Positions 48,267 through 58,409 of a DNA stretch of 64,000 bases are shown one piece after another. The stretch is from assembly GCF_947648125.1 (NCBI RefSeq), contig NZ_CANSMR010000005.1, positions 276,775-340,774 of the forward strand. The letters run 5' to 3'. This DNA is from an uncultured Bradyrhizobium sp. Lineage in GTDB: Bacteria; Pseudomonadota; Alphaproteobacteria; Rhizobiales; Xanthobacteraceae. The notes under the pieces are model-generated. The model saw nothing but the letters and a program-made list of their open reading frames with translations. It did no database searches and was not told the DNA's origin. Numbering within the stretch: position 1 is the first letter of the stretch; the number at the start of each line of letters is the position of its first letter. A program made the position numbers and the translations under genes.

Positions 48267-51200
48267 ATGTCCGACAAGCCGCAAAAGACCGACGCCCAAA
48301 AGACTGACGCTAGGGACTATTCCAAGACCCTTTACCTGCCGCAGACGGAATTCCCGATGCGCGCCGGCCTGCCCCAGCGCGAGCCGGAAATCCTGAAATA
48401 CTGGAACGACATCGGCCTCTACGACAGGCTGCGCCGGGAAGCCGAGGGCCGCGCCAAATTCGTGCTGCATGACGGCCCGCCCTACGCCAACGGCAACATC
48501 CATATCGGGCACGCGCTGAACAAGATCCTCAAGGACGTCGTGACCAAGAGCCAGCAGATGCTCGGCTTCGACTCCAACTACGTGCCGGGCTGGGATTGCC
48601 ACGGCCTGCCGATCGAATGGAAGATCGAGGAGGAGAACTACCGCTCCAAGGGCAAGCAGAAGCCCGATTTCCGCGACTCCGCAGCGATGGTCGCGTTCCG
48701 CAGGGAATGCCGCGCCTATGCGACGCACTGGATCAACGTGCAGCGCGAGGAGTTCAAGCGGCTCGGCATCATCGGCGACTGGGATCATCCCTATCAGACG
48801 ATGAGCTATCCCGCCGAGGCGCAGATCGCCCGCGAGCTGATGAAGTTCGCCGCCAACGGCACGCTGTATCGCGGCTCCAAGCCGGTGATGTGGAGCGTGG
48901 TCGAGAAGACCGCGCTGGCCGAAGCCGAGGTCGAATATGAGGACTACACCTCCGACATGGTGTGGGTGAAATTCCCGGTTACCTCGCCGGCACATGGCGC
49001 GCTGGCCAGTGCCTCGGTCGTGATCTGGACCACCACGCCGTGGACGCTGCCCGGCAACCGCGCGATCTCGTTCTCGCCGAAGATCGCCTACGGCCTTTAC
49101 AAGGTGACCGAAGCGCCGGCGGACAATTGGGCGAAGACCGGCGATCTCCTGATCCTCGCCGATGCGCTCGCCGCGGAAGTGTTCAAGCAGGCGCGCGTCA
49201 CGTCCTATGAGAAGGTCCGCGATATTCCCGGCGACACGCTGGACGCCGTGGAATGCGCCCATCCGCTGCGCGGTTTCGGTGGCGGCTACGAATTCACCGT
49301 GCCGCTGCTCGCCGGCGAGCATGTCACCGACGACACCGGAACCGGCTTCGTGCACACCGCGCCGAGCCACGGCCGCGAGGACTTCGATGTCTGGACGGCC
49401 AACACCCGCGAGCTCGATGCGCGTGGCATCAAGACTTCGATTCCCTACACGGTAGATGAAAACGGCGCCTTCACCGATCACGCGCCCGGCTTCACGGGCA
49501 AGCGCGTGCTCAACGACAAAGGCGAGAAGGGCGACGCCAACGAGGCCGTGATCAAGGCGCTGATCGAGGCCGGCAAGCTGCTCGCGCGCGGCCGCCTCAA
49601 GCACCAGTACCCGCATTCCTGGCGCTCCAAGAAGCCGGTGATCTTCCGCAACACGCCGCAATGGTTCATCGCGATGGACAAGGACATCGCTGAGAACGGC
49701 CATGCGAAGAAGGGCGACACGCTGCGGGCCCGCGCGCTGCAAGCGATCTCGGTCACGCAATGGGTGCCGCCGGCCGGCGAGAACCGCATCAACGGCATGA
49801 TCGCCAATCGCCCGGACTGGGTGATCTCGCGCCAGCGCGCCTGGGGCGTGCCGATCGCCGTGTTCGTGCGCGAGAACAGCGACGGCTCGGCCGAGATCCT
49901 GCAGGACGAGGTCGTCAACCAGCGCATCACCGAAGCGTTCATGGAGGAAGGCGCCGACGCCTGGTACATGGACGGCGCCCGCGAGCGCTTCCTCGGCAGC
50001 CGCGCGTCGGAGAACTGGAAGAAGGTCGACGACATCTGCGACGTCTGGTTCGATTCCGGCTCCACGCACGCCTTCGTGCTGGAAGACCGCCAGAACTTCC
50101 CGCAGCTCGGCAACATCGTCCGCAAGATCGACGGCGGCAATGACACCGTGATGTATCTCGAAGGCAGCGACCAGCACCGCGGCTGGTTCCACTCGTCGCT
50201 GCTGGAAAGCGCCGGCACGCGCGGGCGTGCGCCGTACGACATCGTGCTCACCCACGGCTTCACGCTCGACGAGAACGGCCGCAAGATGTCGAAGTCGCTC
50301 GGCAACACGGTCGAGCCGCAGAAGGTGATCAAGGATTCCGGCGCCGATATCCTGCGCCTGTGGGTCTGCGCCACCGATTACGCCGACGACCAGCGCATCG
50401 GGCCGGAGATCCTGAAGAACACCATCGAGACCTATCGCAAGCTGCGCAACTCGATCCGCTGGATGCTCGGCACGCTGCATCATTTCAAGCCGAGCGAGAA
50501 GGTCGCCCTCGCCGAGATGCCCGAGCTCGAGCGGCTGATGCTGCACGAACTGGCCGGCCACACCGAAACGATCCGCAAGGCCTATGCCGCGTTCGACTAC
50601 AAGACCGTGGTCGCAACTCTCGCGGCCTTCATGAACTCCGAGCTGTCGGCGTTCTACTTCGACATCCGCAAGGACACGCTGTATTGCGACCCGCCGTCCT
50701 CGGTGGCGCGCAAGGCGGCGCTGACCACGATCGACCTGCTCTGCGACGCGATCCTGAAATGGCTGGCGCCGATCCTGAGCTTCACCACCGACGAAGCCTG
50801 GCGGATGTACCGGCCGAACGCCGAACCCTCGGTGCATCTCACGCTGTTCCCCGAAGGTCTCGAACAGTTCCGCGACGATGCCCTCGCCGCGAAGTGGGAG
50901 ACGATCCGCAACGTCCGCCGCGTCGTCACCGGTGCGCTCGAGCTCGAGCGCGCCGCCAAGCGGATCGGCTCGTCGCTCGAGGCCTCGCCGGTGATCTATA
51001 TCGCCGACCGACAGATGCTGGCCACGTTGTTCGACATCGATCTCGCCGAGGTCTGCATCACCTCGAACTACGAGGTGCGCGAGGGCGAGGCGCCGGCCAC
51101 AGCCTTCCGTCTCGATGCCGTGCCCGGCGTCGCCGTGGTGGTCGAGAAGGCGGTCGGCACCAAATGCGCGCGCTCGTGGAAGATCCTGCCTGATATCGGC

Positions 51201-51281
51201 GAGGATCCTGAATATCCCGACGTCTCGCCGCGCGACGCGCAAGCGCTGCGCGAATGGAAGGCGCTGGGGGTCACGGCTTGA
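48267..51281 (+). CDS. ileS: isoleucine-tRNA ligase
   Basis: The 1004-residue class I synthetase charges tRNA-Ile. The HIGH motif is H79-I-G-H82 in [19 protein letters not shown] begins at K673 ([13 protein letters not shown]). The editing CP1 domain is between, with [14 protein letters not shown] and [18 protein letters not shown]-terminal anticodon-binding helices follow. The zinc-finger tail seen in E. coli IleS is not obvious at the C-terminus. It starts at 48267, after the accessory stretch, and its stop overlaps the TTG start of lspA. Confidence 0.97.
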   Translation: MSDKPQKTDAQKTDARDYSKTLYLPQTEFPMRAGLPQREPEILKYWNDIGLYDRLRREAEGRAKFVLHDGPPYANGNIHIGHALNKILKDVVTKSQQMLGFDSNYVPGWDCHGLPIEWKIEEENYRSKGKQKPDFRDSAAMVAFRRECRAYATHWINVQREEFKRLGIIGDWDHPYQTMSYPAEAQIARELMKFAANGTLYRGSKPVMWSVVEKTALAEAEVEYEDYTSDMVWVKFPVTSPAHGALASASVVIWTTTPWTLPGNRAISFSPKIAYGLYKVTEAPADNWAKTGDLLILADALAAEVFKQARVTSYEKVRDIPGDTLDAVECAHPLRGFGGGYEFTVPLLAGEHVTDDTGTGFVHTAPSHGREDFDVWTANTRELDARGIKTSIPYTVDENGAFTDHAPGFTGKRVLNDKGEKGDANEAVIKALIEAGKLLARGRLKHQYPHSWRSKKPVIFRNTPQWFIAMDKDIAENGHAKKGDTLRARALQAISVTQWVPPAGENRINGMIANRPDWVISRQRAWGVPIAVFVRENSDGSAEILQDEVVNQRITEAFMEEGADAWYMDGARERFLGSRASENWKKVDDICDVWFDSGSTHAFVLEDRQNFPQLGNIVRKIDGGNDTVMYLEGSDQHRGWFHSSLLESAGTRGRAPYDIVLTHGFTLDENGRKMSKSLGNTVEPQKVIKDSGADILRLWVCATDYADDQRIGPEILKNTIETYRKLRNSIRWMLGTLHHFKPSEKVALAEMPELERLMLHELAGHTETIRKAYAAFDYKTVVATLAAFMNSELSAFYFDIRKDTLYCDPPSSVARKAALTTIDLLCDAILKWLAPILSFTTDEAWRMYRPNAEPSVHLTLFPEGLEQFRDDALAAKWETIRNVRRVVTGALELERAAKRIGSSLEASPVIYIADRQMLATLFDIDLAEVCITSNYEVREGEAPATAFRLDAVPGVAVVVEKAVGTKCARSWKILPDIGEDPEYPDVSPRDAQALREWKALGVTA

Positions 51282-51775
51282 GCTCGCCGGTTCGCGCCGG
51301 TGTGCTGGCGGCGGTCATCACCCTGATCGCCGACCAGACCTCCAAGCTCTGGCTGCTCTTCGTCTTCGGCATTGCCCACCGCGGCGCCGTCGAGGTGACG
51401 CCGTTCTTCGACCTGGTGCTGGCCTGGAATCCCGGCATCAGCTTCGGCTGGTTTCAGAGCGAGACCCCGGCGGCGCAGATTCTGCTGATGGTGATCAAGG
51501 CCGCCGCCGTGATCGCGCTGGCGATCTGGATGGCGCGGTCGCGGACCTGGCTCGCGACGGTGTCGCTCGGGCTGATCATCGGCGGTGCGATCGGGAATGG
51601 GATCGACCGCTTCGCCTATGGCGCGGTGGTCGATTTTGCCCTGTTTCATGTCGAGATCGGGGGAAAAACCTTCAATTGGTACGTATTCAACCTCGCCGAT
51701 GTGGCGATCGTTGCTGGCGTGGCGGCCCTATTGTATGATTCCGTCATGGGGACCCCCGCCGTAAAAGCGCCCTGA
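51278..51775 (+). CDS. lspA: lipoprotein signal peptidase
   Basis: Signal peptidase II removes signal peptides from diacylated prolipoproteins after Lgt. The 165-residue protein has four membrane helices; [20 protein letters not shown], and the catalytic aspartates in [19 protein letters not shown] and [10 protein letters not shown] are present. It starts with TTG at 51278, overlapping the ileS stop (TTGA); an ATG at 51254 lies inside ileS. ileS-lspA coupling is widespread. The lgt partner enzyme is at 14.2 kb. Confidence 0.95.
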   Translation: MSSPVRAGVLAAVITLIADQTSKLWLLFVFGIAHRGAVEVTPFFDLVLAWNPGISFGWFQSETPAAQILLMVIKAAAVIALAIWMARSRTWLATVSLGLIIGGAIGNGIDRFAYGAVVDFALFHVEIGGKTFNWYVFNLADVAIVAGVAALLYDSVMGTPAVKAP

Positions 51776-51875
51776 TCCCGGCCGATACGAACCGGTCGGC
51801 GGCCGACCTGCACCTAGCGGAACTGAGCGCTAAGCCAGTGATCGCTTTGGCGAATTTTGAGATGGGAATAGCGCG

Positions 51876-52607
51876 ATGCGCAACACCAAAGTCCGCGGTT
51901 ATCTGATCGAGACGTCCCGGCTGCCGCTGCTGCGCGGCCTGCGTCTGGCGTTCGTTGCGGCCGGGATCGGCCTGGTGATGACGGCCGGCCCGGTGCGTGC
52001 CGGCGACGATGAAGATGACGGCGATGACGGCCTGACCTTCGAAGAGCGGATCATCGACAATCTGATGACCGGGCTCGGCGCCAAGAGCGCCGCCAGCAAG
52101 GGCATCGACTATCGCGAGCGCTCGCCGCTGGTGGTGCCGCCGAAGCTCGACCTGCCGCCGCCTGCCTCGGCCGCCCAGGTCAACGCGCCGAACTGGCCGA
52201 AGGACCCCGATATCGCGGCGCGCAAGGCTGCGATCGCGGCGCGCAAGAAGGAAGTCAAGAAGGAGCCGTGGCAGGAGGCTGTGCCTCTGACGCAGGCCGA
52301 GATCGAGGCCGGGCGGAAGCAGCAGACCGCCACCGACGGCAGGAAAGAGCCACTTGAGCCTGGCGTCAGCACCAATCCGTCGCTGATGCCGAGCCAGCTC
52401 GGTTACACCGGCGGTCTGCTCGGCATGTTCAAGGGAAACAGCAGCGAGTCCAAGCCGTTCAAGGGTGAGCCGACCCGCGAATCCCTGACCGAGCCGCCTC
52501 CGGGTTACCAGACCCCGTCCTCGGGCTTTGCCTACGGCACCGGACCGATGGCGCCGATGGCCAAAGAAGGCCAGTATGACATCATGACCGGAAAACCGGT
52601 GCAGTGA
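51876..52607 (+). CDS. conserved exported hypothetical protein
   Basis: The 243-residue protein has a signal peptide or anchor (LLRGLRLAFVAAGIGLVMTAGPVRAGD) then an Asp/Glu-rich stretch and FEERIIDNLMTGLGAKSA, followed by Pro/Lys/Ala-rich low-complexity sequence with FAYGTGPMAPM at the end. No catalytic motif is seen. Orthologues between lspA and M16 peptidase genes are conserved in this group, which suggests a link to the cell envelope, but function is unknown. Confidence 0.8.
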   Translation: MRNTKVRGYLIETSRLPLLRGLRLAFVAAGIGLVMTAGPVRAGDDEDDGDDGLTFEERIIDNLMTGLGAKSAASKGIDYRERSPLVVPPKLDLPPPASAAQVNAPNWPKDPDIAARKAAIAARKKEVKKEPWQEAVPLTQAEIEAGRKQQTATDGRKEPLEPGVSTNPSLMPSQLGYTGGLLGMFKGNSSESKPFKGEPTRESLTEPPPGYQTPSSGFAYGTGPMAPMAKEGQYDIMTGKPVQ

Positions 52608-52757
52608 CCGCTTGGCCTCAACGGGCGAAGGCTGACATGAGCAAAGCTTAATGCGGAGGGACATCCGTCTCTCCGCTTCGTGACGACTGGCGCGGACTGC
52701 ACCGTGTACGATGGCGTCTTTCATGCCCGGCCATCTGTTCAGGCTTCCATAAGGACC

Positions 52758-54149
52758 ATGATGCCCTCACGCCGATCGATTGCCCTGTTCGCTGCCGCCT
52801 TTATTTCAACCATCCCGCTGTCGGGCACCGGCCTCCACGCCCAGACCACCGTCACCTCGGAACGCCCTGCGAGCTTCACGCTCGACAACGGCCTGCAGGT
52901 CGTGGTGATCCCCGATCACCGCACGCCGGTCGTGACGCAGATGATCTGGTACAAGGTCGGCTCCGCCGACGAGACGCCCGGCAAATCGGGCCTCGCGCAT
53001 TTCCTCGAACACCTGATGTTCAAGGGCACCGCCAAGCACCCGGCCGGCGAGTTCTCGCAGACCGTGTTGCGCGTCGGCGGCAACGAGAACGCCTTCACCT
53101 CCAACGACTATACCGGCTACTTCCAGCGCGTGCCGCGCGAGCAGCTGCCCACCATGATGGAGTTCGAGGCCGATCGCATGACCGGCCTGATCCTGAAGGA
53201 CGAGAATGTGCTGCCCGAGCGCGACGTCGTGCTCGAGGAGTTCAACATGCGGGTTGCCAACAACCCGGATGCCCGGCTCACCGAGCAGATCATGGCCGCG
53301 CTCTATCTCAACCATCCCTACGGCCGGCCGGTGATCGGCTGGCACCAGGAGATCGAGAAGCTCGACCGTGGGGATGCGCTCGCCTTCTATCGCCGCTTCT
53401 ACGCGCCGAACAACGCGATCCTGGTCATCGCCGGCGACGTCGACGTCAAGGACATCCGCCCGCTGGTCGAGAAGAATTTCGGCCCGATCCCGGCGCAGCG
53501 CGCGATCCCCGAGAAGCGTGTCCGGCCGCAGGAGCCGACACCTGCCGCGCCGCGCACCGTGACGCTGTCGGATCCCCGCGTCGAACAGCCGAACCTGCGC
53601 CGCTACTATCTGGTGCCGTCCGCGACCACGGCGGCGGCGGGCGAGAGCCAGGCGCTCGATGTGCTCGCGCAATTGATGGGCGGCGGCGCCAACTCCTACC
53701 TCTATCGCTCGCTGGTGATCGACAAGGGCCTCGCGATCTCGGCCGGCGCCGGCTATCAGGGCACCGCACTCGATCCGTCGCAATTCTCGATCGCGGTAAC
53801 GCCCAAGGCTGGCGTCGAGTTCGCGCAGATCGAGGACGCCATCGACAAGGTGATCGCCGACCTCGCGCAGAACCCCGCCCGCGCCGAGGATCTCGAACGG
53901 GTCAAGACCCAGCTGATCGCGGAGGCGATCTACGCCCAGGACAACCAGGCGACCCTGGCACGCTGGTATGGCGGCGCGCTGACCACCGGGCTCAGCATCG
54001 ACGACATCAGGAGCTGGCCGGATCGCATTCGCGCCGTCACCGCCGAGCAGGTGCGCGCTGCTGCTGCCACCTGGCTCGACAAGAAGCGGTCGGTGACCGG
54101 CTATCTGATCAAGGATACTGCGCCGAAACGCGAGGAGAAGCGCTCGTGA
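52758..54149 (+). CDS. M16 family zinc metallopeptidase, catalytic subunit
   Basis: The 463-residue exported protein has a signal peptide cut near LHA-QT. The inverted zinc motif HxxEH is H81-F-L-E84-H85, and the third zinc ligand is E161 in RDVVLEEFNMRV, at the 76-residue spacing typical of pitrilysins. It belongs with processing-peptidase-like bacterial M16B enzymes. The next gene encodes a paralogue without the zinc motif, overlapping by four bases (GTGA). Related Sphingomonas pairs form heterodimers; the same is inferred here. Substrates are likely short periplasmic peptides. Confidence 0.93.
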   Translation: MMPSRRSIALFAAAFISTIPLSGTGLHAQTTVTSERPASFTLDNGLQVVVIPDHRTPVVTQMIWYKVGSADETPGKSGLAHFLEHLMFKGTAKHPAGEFSQTVLRVGGNENAFTSNDYTGYFQRVPREQLPTMMEFEADRMTGLILKDENVLPERDVVLEEFNMRVANNPDARLTEQIMAALYLNHPYGRPVIGWHQEIEKLDRGDALAFYRRFYAPNNAILVIAGDVDVKDIRPLVEKNFGPIPAQRAIPEKRVRPQEPTPAAPRTVTLSDPRVEQPNLRRYYLVPSATTAAAGESQALDVLAQLMGGGANSYLYRSLVIDKGLAISAGAGYQGTALDPSQFSIAVTPKAGVEFAQIEDAIDKVIADLAQNPARAEDLERVKTQLIAEAIYAQDNQATLARWYGGALTTGLSIDDIRSWPDRIRAVTAEQVRAAAATWLDKKRSVTGYLIKDTAPKREEKRS

Positions 54150-55510
54150 CCTATTCCATCACCCGCCGCGCGGCGTTGATCGGCGGCGCCTGCGCCGCGA
54201 TGCTGACGCTGACGTCAGTGCCCTCGCAGGCTGCGGCCAAGATCCAGCGGCTGGTGTCGCCCGGCGGCATCGAGGCGTGGTTCGTGCAGGACGCCACCGT
54301 GCCGTTGATCGCGATGGAATATTCCTTCGGCGGCGGCGCCGGCCAGGATCCGCCCGGCAAGCCCGGCGTCGGCAATCTGGTCGCCGACCTGCTCGACGAG
54401 GGCTCCGGCGATCTCGATTCGAAATCCTATCATGAGCGGCTCGAGCGCCGCGCCATCGAGCTCAGCTTCCAGTCCAACCGCGATCAGTTCCGCGGCTCGC
54501 TGCGCATGCTCAAGGACAACAAGGACGAAGCCTACGACCTGTTGCGGATGGCGCTGACCTCGCCGCGGTTCGAGCCGAAGGACGTCGAACGCATCCGCGC
54601 CCAGGTGATCTCCAACCTGCGCCGCGAATCGACCAATCCGTCCTCGCTGTCCGGCCGCAAGTTCCTCGAGCTCGCCTTCGGCGATCATCCCTATGCCAGG
54701 CCGGCGACCGGCACGCTCGAGAGCGTGCCGACGATCGAGATCTCCGATCTGAAGGACTATGTCCGCCGCATCATCGCCAAGGACACGTTGCGGATCGCCG
54801 TGGTCGGCGATGTCGATCCCGATACGCTCGGCAAGCTCCTGGACAAGACCTTTGGCGGCCTGCCGGCCAAGGCCGAATTGACGGCGATTCCCGACGTCGT
54901 GGCGACCAAGCCGCCGCAGCGCGCCTTCGTTCCGCTCGACGTGCCGCAGACCGTCGTCACCTTCGGCGGCCCCGGCATCAACAGGCACGACCCGGACTTC
55001 ATGGCCGCCTATGTGGTGAACCACATCCTCGGCGGCGGCGGGCTGTCGTCGCGGCTCTACAAGGAAGTGCGCGAGAAGCGCGGGCTGGCCTATTCGATCT
55101 ATGAGGCGCTGCTCTGGATGGATCACTCCGCGCTTTTCATCGGCAATACCGGCACCCGTGCCGACCGCGCCGGCGAGACCGTCGATGCGATCGAGGCGGA
55201 GATCCGCCGTATCGCCGAGCAAGGTCCGACGCAGCAGGAGCTCGACGAGGCGAAGTCCTATCTGAAGGGCTCGCAGATGCTGGCGCTCGACACCTCCTCC
55301 AAGCTCGCGCAGGCGATGCTGCAATACCAGCTCGACAAGCTGCCGATCGACTACATCGAGAAGCGCAGCGCTATCGTCGATGCGGTGACGCTCGACGACG
55401 TCAAGCGGGTCTCCAAGCGGCTATGGGGCAACGGCCTGCTCACCGTGATCGTCGGCCGCGCCCCGCAAGCCGCAGCGCAGTCGGTATCGGCGCCGCCGAA
55501 GGCGAACTGA
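54146..55510 (+). CDS. M16 family peptidase, non-catalytic partner
   Basis: The 454-residue protein starts with GTG overlapping the upstream stop. Its signal has an RR motif (TRRAALIGG) that may be Tat or Sec dependent, and a cleavage site near SQA-AA. Where the zinc motif should be it has GVGNLVADLLDEG, so it cannot be a zinc protease by itself. The C-terminal M16 segment RLYKEVREKRGLAYSIYEALL keeps the Arg/Tyr pair that binds substrate in the other half of the chamber. This fits the split of labour between alpha and beta subunits of M16B enzymes. Confidence 0.93.
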   Translation: MTYSITRRAALIGGACAAMLTLTSVPSQAAAKIQRLVSPGGIEAWFVQDATVPLIAMEYSFGGGAGQDPPGKPGVGNLVADLLDEGSGDLDSKSYHERLERRAIELSFQSNRDQFRGSLRMLKDNKDEAYDLLRMALTSPRFEPKDVERIRAQVISNLRRESTNPSSLSGRKFLELAFGDHPYARPATGTLESVPTIEISDLKDYVRRIIAKDTLRIAVVGDVDPDTLGKLLDKTFGGLPAKAELTAIPDVVATKPPQRAFVPLDVPQTVVTFGGPGINRHDPDFMAAYVVNHILGGGGLSSRLYKEVREKRGLAYSIYEALLWMDHSALFIGNTGTRADRAGETVDAIEAEIRRIAEQGPTQQELDEAKSYLKGSQMLALDTSSKLAQAMLQYQLDKLPIDYIEKRSAIVDAVTLDDVKRVSKRLWGNGLLTVIVGRAPQAAAQSVSAPPKAN

Positions 55511-55557
55511 CGCGTTTCGGCGCGCCGCTCCTCCTTCTACACACCACCGTTGTGGCC

Positions 55558-55716
55558 ACCCCTCTCCCCAACCCTCCCCCACAAGGGGGGAGGGAGCCCA
55601 CCCGCTTGTGCGCCCCTTACTTGCCCGACCGCGGAAGTGTCGGCTGTGACGCGATGTGAGGTAAGCAGGCTAGTCAGGCTCCCTCCCCCCTTGTGGGGGA
55701 GGGTGGGGAGAGGGGT
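55558..55716. repeat. large inverted repeat, family F, before arfB
   Basis: Left arm ACCCCTCTCCCCAACCCTCC and right arm GGAGGGTGGGGAGAGGGGT are nearly perfect complements across some 35 bases, with an inner CCCACAAGGGG/CCCCTTGTGGG pair. The central 80 bases are unique. It follows the M16 pair and could terminate its transcript. Confidence 0.85.
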
Positions 55717-55830
55717 CGCCGCGCACACGGACCGCTGACGTAACGAACGCTGCATCAACGCCGCCCAAGCACGCCCAGCACAAACCCGCTATCCTGCGGC
55801 CGCCGATTCTTCCCTCCACCGGGTGATGTC

Positions 55831-56250
55831 ATGCTGCGGCTGTCCCGCGACCTTACGATCGACGAGAACGACATTGAGATCGTTTTTGTCCGCGCCTCCG
55901 GTCCGGGCGGGCAGAATGTCAACAAGGTCTCGACCGCAGCCCAGCTCCGCTTCGACACGAACAAGATCGCGCTGCCGCCGGACGCCGCGCAGCGGCTGGC
56001 GCGGCTTGCCGGCAGCCGCATGACCAAGGACGGCGTGATCGTGATCCAGGCGTTCCGCTTCCGCACCCAGGAACGCAATCGCGCAGACGCGATCGAGCGG
56101 TTGTTCGAGATGCTGAAGGAGGCAATGGTGCGGCCGACACCGCGGCGCCCGACCAGGCCGACGCTCGGCTCCAAGCAACGCCGGCTCGAAGGCAAGAAGC
56201 GCCGCAGCGACATCAAGGCCGGCCGCGGCAGTCAACGTTTCGACGATTAG
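55831..56250 (+). CDS. arfB: alternative ribosome-rescue peptidyl-tRNA hydrolase ArfB
   Basis: The 139-residue protein has the release-factor catalytic GGQ at G26-G27-Q28 (ASGPGGQNVNKVSTAAQLRF) and the basic C-terminal tail (SKQRRLEGKKRRSDIKAGRG) that enters the empty mRNA channel of stalled ribosomes. It lacks codon-recognition domains, so it fits ArfB (YaeJ) rather than RF1/2. It rescues ribosomes on non-stop mRNA and complements loss of tmRNA. No tmRNA gene was found in the window. It is solitary and followed by a repeat. Confidence 0.95.
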   Translation: MLRLSRDLTIDENDIEIVFVRASGPGGQNVNKVSTAAQLRFDTNKIALPPDAAQRLARLAGSRMTKDGVIVIQAFRFRTQERNRADAIERLFEMLKEAMVRPTPRRPTRPTLGSKQRRLEGKKRRSDIKAGRGSQRFDD

Positions 56251-56333
56251 AGCGGTTCGCGTGAAGAAAACGCGTCAAAACTAGAATCTGGAGCCCCGTT
56301 CCGATTCAATCGGAACGAAGAAAAAGGCTCTAG
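56248..56333. repeat. repeat, family E, after arfB
   Basis: Opens AGAGCGGTTCGCGTGAAGAA and AACGCGTCAAAAC, contains the hairpin GTTCCGATTCAATCGGAAC and ends AAGGCTCTAG, whose CTCT pairs with the opening AGAG. It is of a type seen many times in Bradyrhizobium and probably gives a terminator for arfB. Confidence 0.7.
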
Positions 56334-56389
56334 GGAGCACCGGACGCAGCGCACGCACGGCGCTGCATCCGGGATCCGATCATCGCGGA

Positions 56390-56698
56390 TCAGTACTTCT
56401 TGGTTGCAGGCGCCATCTCGGAACCGCCGCCCGACTTCGGTGTCGCGTGTCCGCTGCCGACCGTTCCCTTGCTGCCCGACTTGGCGCTGGTACCGCTCTT
56501 TTGCGTCGGCGAAGTCGGTTGCGCCGCCATTTCCTCATCGCCGCTGCCAGACATGCCGCCGCCCTGCTGCAGGGTACCTCGGCCCTGTGCACCGCCGCGA
56601 AGCTGGGTATCCGGCGTAGCCGCCCCCTGTGCCAGGACGGGGCCGGCCATCGCGGCCGAGATGGCAAGGGCGAGCACGCTGGTCTTTGCAAACGTCAT
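56390..56698 (-). CDS. small exported Gly/Ser/Thr-rich protein
   Basis: From MTFAKTSVLALAISAAMAGP at 56698 the product is 102 residues with a Sec signal ending LAQ-GA. The mature part is low complexity: QLRGGAQGRGTLQQGGGMSGSGDEE then QKSGTSAKSGSKGTVGSGHATPKSGGGSE. No fold is expected. It is divergent from the cytochrome c gene, with 302 bases between. Relatives exist in Bradyrhizobium; function unknown. Confidence 0.7.
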   Translation of the reverse strand: MTFAKTSVLALAISAAMAGPVLAQGAATPDTQLRGGAQGRGTLQQGGGMSGSGDEEMAAQPTSPTQKSGTSAKSGSKGTVGSGHATPKSGGGSEMAPATKKY

Positions 56699-57000
56699 CC
56701 ATTTCTCCAGGACTTTGATTGACGATGGACGGAGCGGCGCAGGTGTGCGCCGTTTGCAACGCCGACCCTGAACCCCATCGCGCGAGACTGAATTTTCCGC
56801 AAACGGCGCACGCGCAATGCAAGCGGCGCCATGTGGTGATCGTGCAGGGATTTCGCGGTCATTTTGCGGATTTGTCGTCCGCATATGCGGCAACCATCGG
56901 TTCCGCGCCAGATCGCCGCCCAGCTTTGTTCTGCTGTGAAACAGCCCGCTACTACCAACGGCCGATTTCAGCCTCCTACAGTCAGCGCACAGAGGCGGTG
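56699..57000. other. divergent region before the cytochrome c operon
   Basis: No gene is supported; open frames on both strands lack ribosome binding sites. It should carry the promoters of the Gly-rich protein gene and of the cytochrome-led operon. No clear operator was found. Confidence 0.4.
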
Positions 57001-57408
57001 ATGTATATGACAAAGCTGCGCGCAAGGTGGACGTTGGCGCTGGCATTTTGCAGCGCGATGTTTGCAGTGCAAATGACGGCTGCGCAAATGCCCTTGCCTG
57101 CCGCCAAGCCGCCCGACGGGGCGACGCTGTTCAAGCAGCAATGCGCGACCTGCCACACGTCAAACATTTCAGATCCCGTCCGGCAAGGACCGTCGCTCTA
57201 CAAGATCGTCGGCCGCCATGCCGGCAAGGCCGACGGCTTCAAATATTCCGCGGGCTTCGCAAAGGCGGATTTCATCTGGGACGACGCCAGGCTCGATGCC
57301 TGGCTGACCAATCCACAAGAGGTGATCCCCGGTGCCGTGATGGCCTATCGGCAGGCCAAACCGGAAACCCGCGCGATGATCATCGCCTATCTGAAGGAGC
57401 TGAACTGA
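57001..57408 (+). CDS. class I c-type cytochrome, exported
   Basis: The 135-residue protein has a signal peptide ending near AAQ-MP and one heme-binding motif C48-A-T-C51-H52. The sixth ligand is probably Met in IPGAVMAYRQ. The mature domain (LFKQQCATCH..GPSLYKIVGRHAGKADGFKYSAGF..LTNPQEVIPG) is a small monoheme cytochrome c related to mitochondrial/c2 types. Two ATG codons (57001, 57007) fit. The VOC gene follows with no gap, then subunit 3-like and GMC genes, so it likely accepts electrons from that dehydrogenase. Confidence 0.93.
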   Translation: MYMTKLRARWTLALAFCSAMFAVQMTAAQMPLPAAKPPDGATLFKQQCATCHTSNISDPVRQGPSLYKIVGRHAGKADGFKYSAGFAKADFIWDDARLDAWLTNPQEVIPGAVMAYRQAKPETRAMIIAYLKELN

Positions 57409-57804
57409 ATGGCGAAACCCGTGCATTCGATGATCCGCGTGTTCGACGAGGCAAAAGCACTCGACTTCTACAAGCGCGCGTTCGGGCTCGAGATCGCGGA
57501 CAATCTGAGATTTCCCGATTTCGCGCTGATCTATCTGCGCCATCCCTCCTCGCCGTTCGAGGTCGAGCTCACGGTCAATTACGACCGCAAGGAGCCCTAC
57601 GCGCTCGGCGACGGCTACGGCCATCTCGCCGTCGTCGTCGATGATGTCGATGCCGAGCATGCGCGTTTCGAGAAGGAGAAGCTGTCGCCCGGCCCACTGC
57701 GCGACTTCAAGCATGATGGCAGGACGCTGGCGCGCTTCTTCTTCGTCTCCGATCCCGACGGCTACAAGATCGAGGTGATCCAGCGCGGCGGGCGCTTCGG
57801 TTAG
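57409..57804 (+). CDS. VOC family protein, glyoxalase I-like
   Basis: The 131-residue protein has two beta-alpha-beta-beta-beta modules: MIRVFDEAKALDFYKRAFGLEIADN and HLAVVVDDVDAEHARFEKEKL, and a C-terminal ARFFFVSDPDGYKIEVIQRGGRF with the metal Glu of the second module in KIEVI. His in VHSMIRV, Glu in FEVELTV and His in GHLAVVV make a metal site like glyoxalase I. The ATG starts directly after the cytochrome stop. Its place in a dehydrogenase operon suggests aldehyde clearance, but this is inferred. Confidence 0.88.
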   Translation: MAKPVHSMIRVFDEAKALDFYKRAFGLEIADNLRFPDFALIYLRHPSSPFEVELTVNYDRKEPYALGDGYGHLAVVVDDVDAEHARFEKEKLSPGPLRDFKHDGRTLARFFFVSDPDGYKIEVIQRGGRFG

Positions 57805-57836
57805 TCCAATTAGAAAATAAACTACGGAGGAAACCC

Positions 57837-58385
57837 ATGAGAGAAATCGATCGACGCAGCAAATATGACCGGCGTGTCTTTCTCAAAGGCGCGGCCGTCA
57901 CCGCACCCGCAGTCGCGATCGCGACGTCTACGGGGCTTGGCATCACCGATGCGTGGGCCGATGAGGCGGGCACGCTGACGCCGGCCACGATGAAGACGCT
58001 GCTGAAGATGGCGCGCGACATCTATCCGCACGACTTCCTCGGCGACAGCTACTACATATCAGCGGTGAAGCCGTGGGATGACAAGGCCGCCAAGGATCCG
58101 GCGGTCAAATCGCTGATCAATGAGGGCGTAACCCGGCTCGATCAGGCGGCCAATGACCGCCATAAGATGCCGTATGCCCAGATCGCTTGGGAGAACGATC
58201 GCGTCGCGCTGCTGCAACAGATCGAGACAAGCGCCTTCTTCCAGAAGATCCGCGGCGACCTCATCGTGTCGCTCTACAACAACAAGGAGGTCTGGCCGCG
58301 GTTCGGCTACGAGGGCTCCTCCGCCGAGCATGGCGGCTACATCAAGCGCGGCTTCGCCGATATCGACTGGCTGCCGAAGGTTTGA
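57837..58385 (+). CDS. gluconate 2-dehydrogenase subunit 3-like Tat-exported protein
   Basis: The 182-residue protein has a twin-arginine leader (R12-R13 in DRRVFLKGAAVTAPAVAIATS). In gluconate, sorbitol and 2-keto-acid dehydrogenases subunit 3 carries the Tat signal and brings the leaderless GMC flavoprotein to the periplasm. FGYEGSSAEHGGYIKRGFADIDWLPKV resembles the C-terminal part of that family. GMC gene follows 24 bases later; cytochrome c and VOC lie upstream. The AGGAGG at -7 gives a strong ribosome binding site. Confidence 0.92.
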   Translation: MREIDRRSKYDRRVFLKGAAVTAPAVAIATSTGLGITDAWADEAGTLTPATMKTLLKMARDIYPHDFLGDSYYISAVKPWDDKAAKDPAVKSLINEGVTRLDQAANDRHKMPYAQIAWENDRVALLQQIETSAFFQKIRGDLIVSLYNNKEVWPRFGYEGSSAEHGGYIKRGFADIDWLPKV

Positions 58386-58409
58386 ACGGACAACGCCCAG
58401 GAGGAAACA

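Noticed and set aside
48024-51242. 1072-codon open frame on the minus strand opposite ileS
   Set aside because: It mirrors ileS exactly in a high-G+C genome. The translation is rich in Arg, Asp, His and Gly with no domain; there is no ribosome binding site. Shadow of codon bias.
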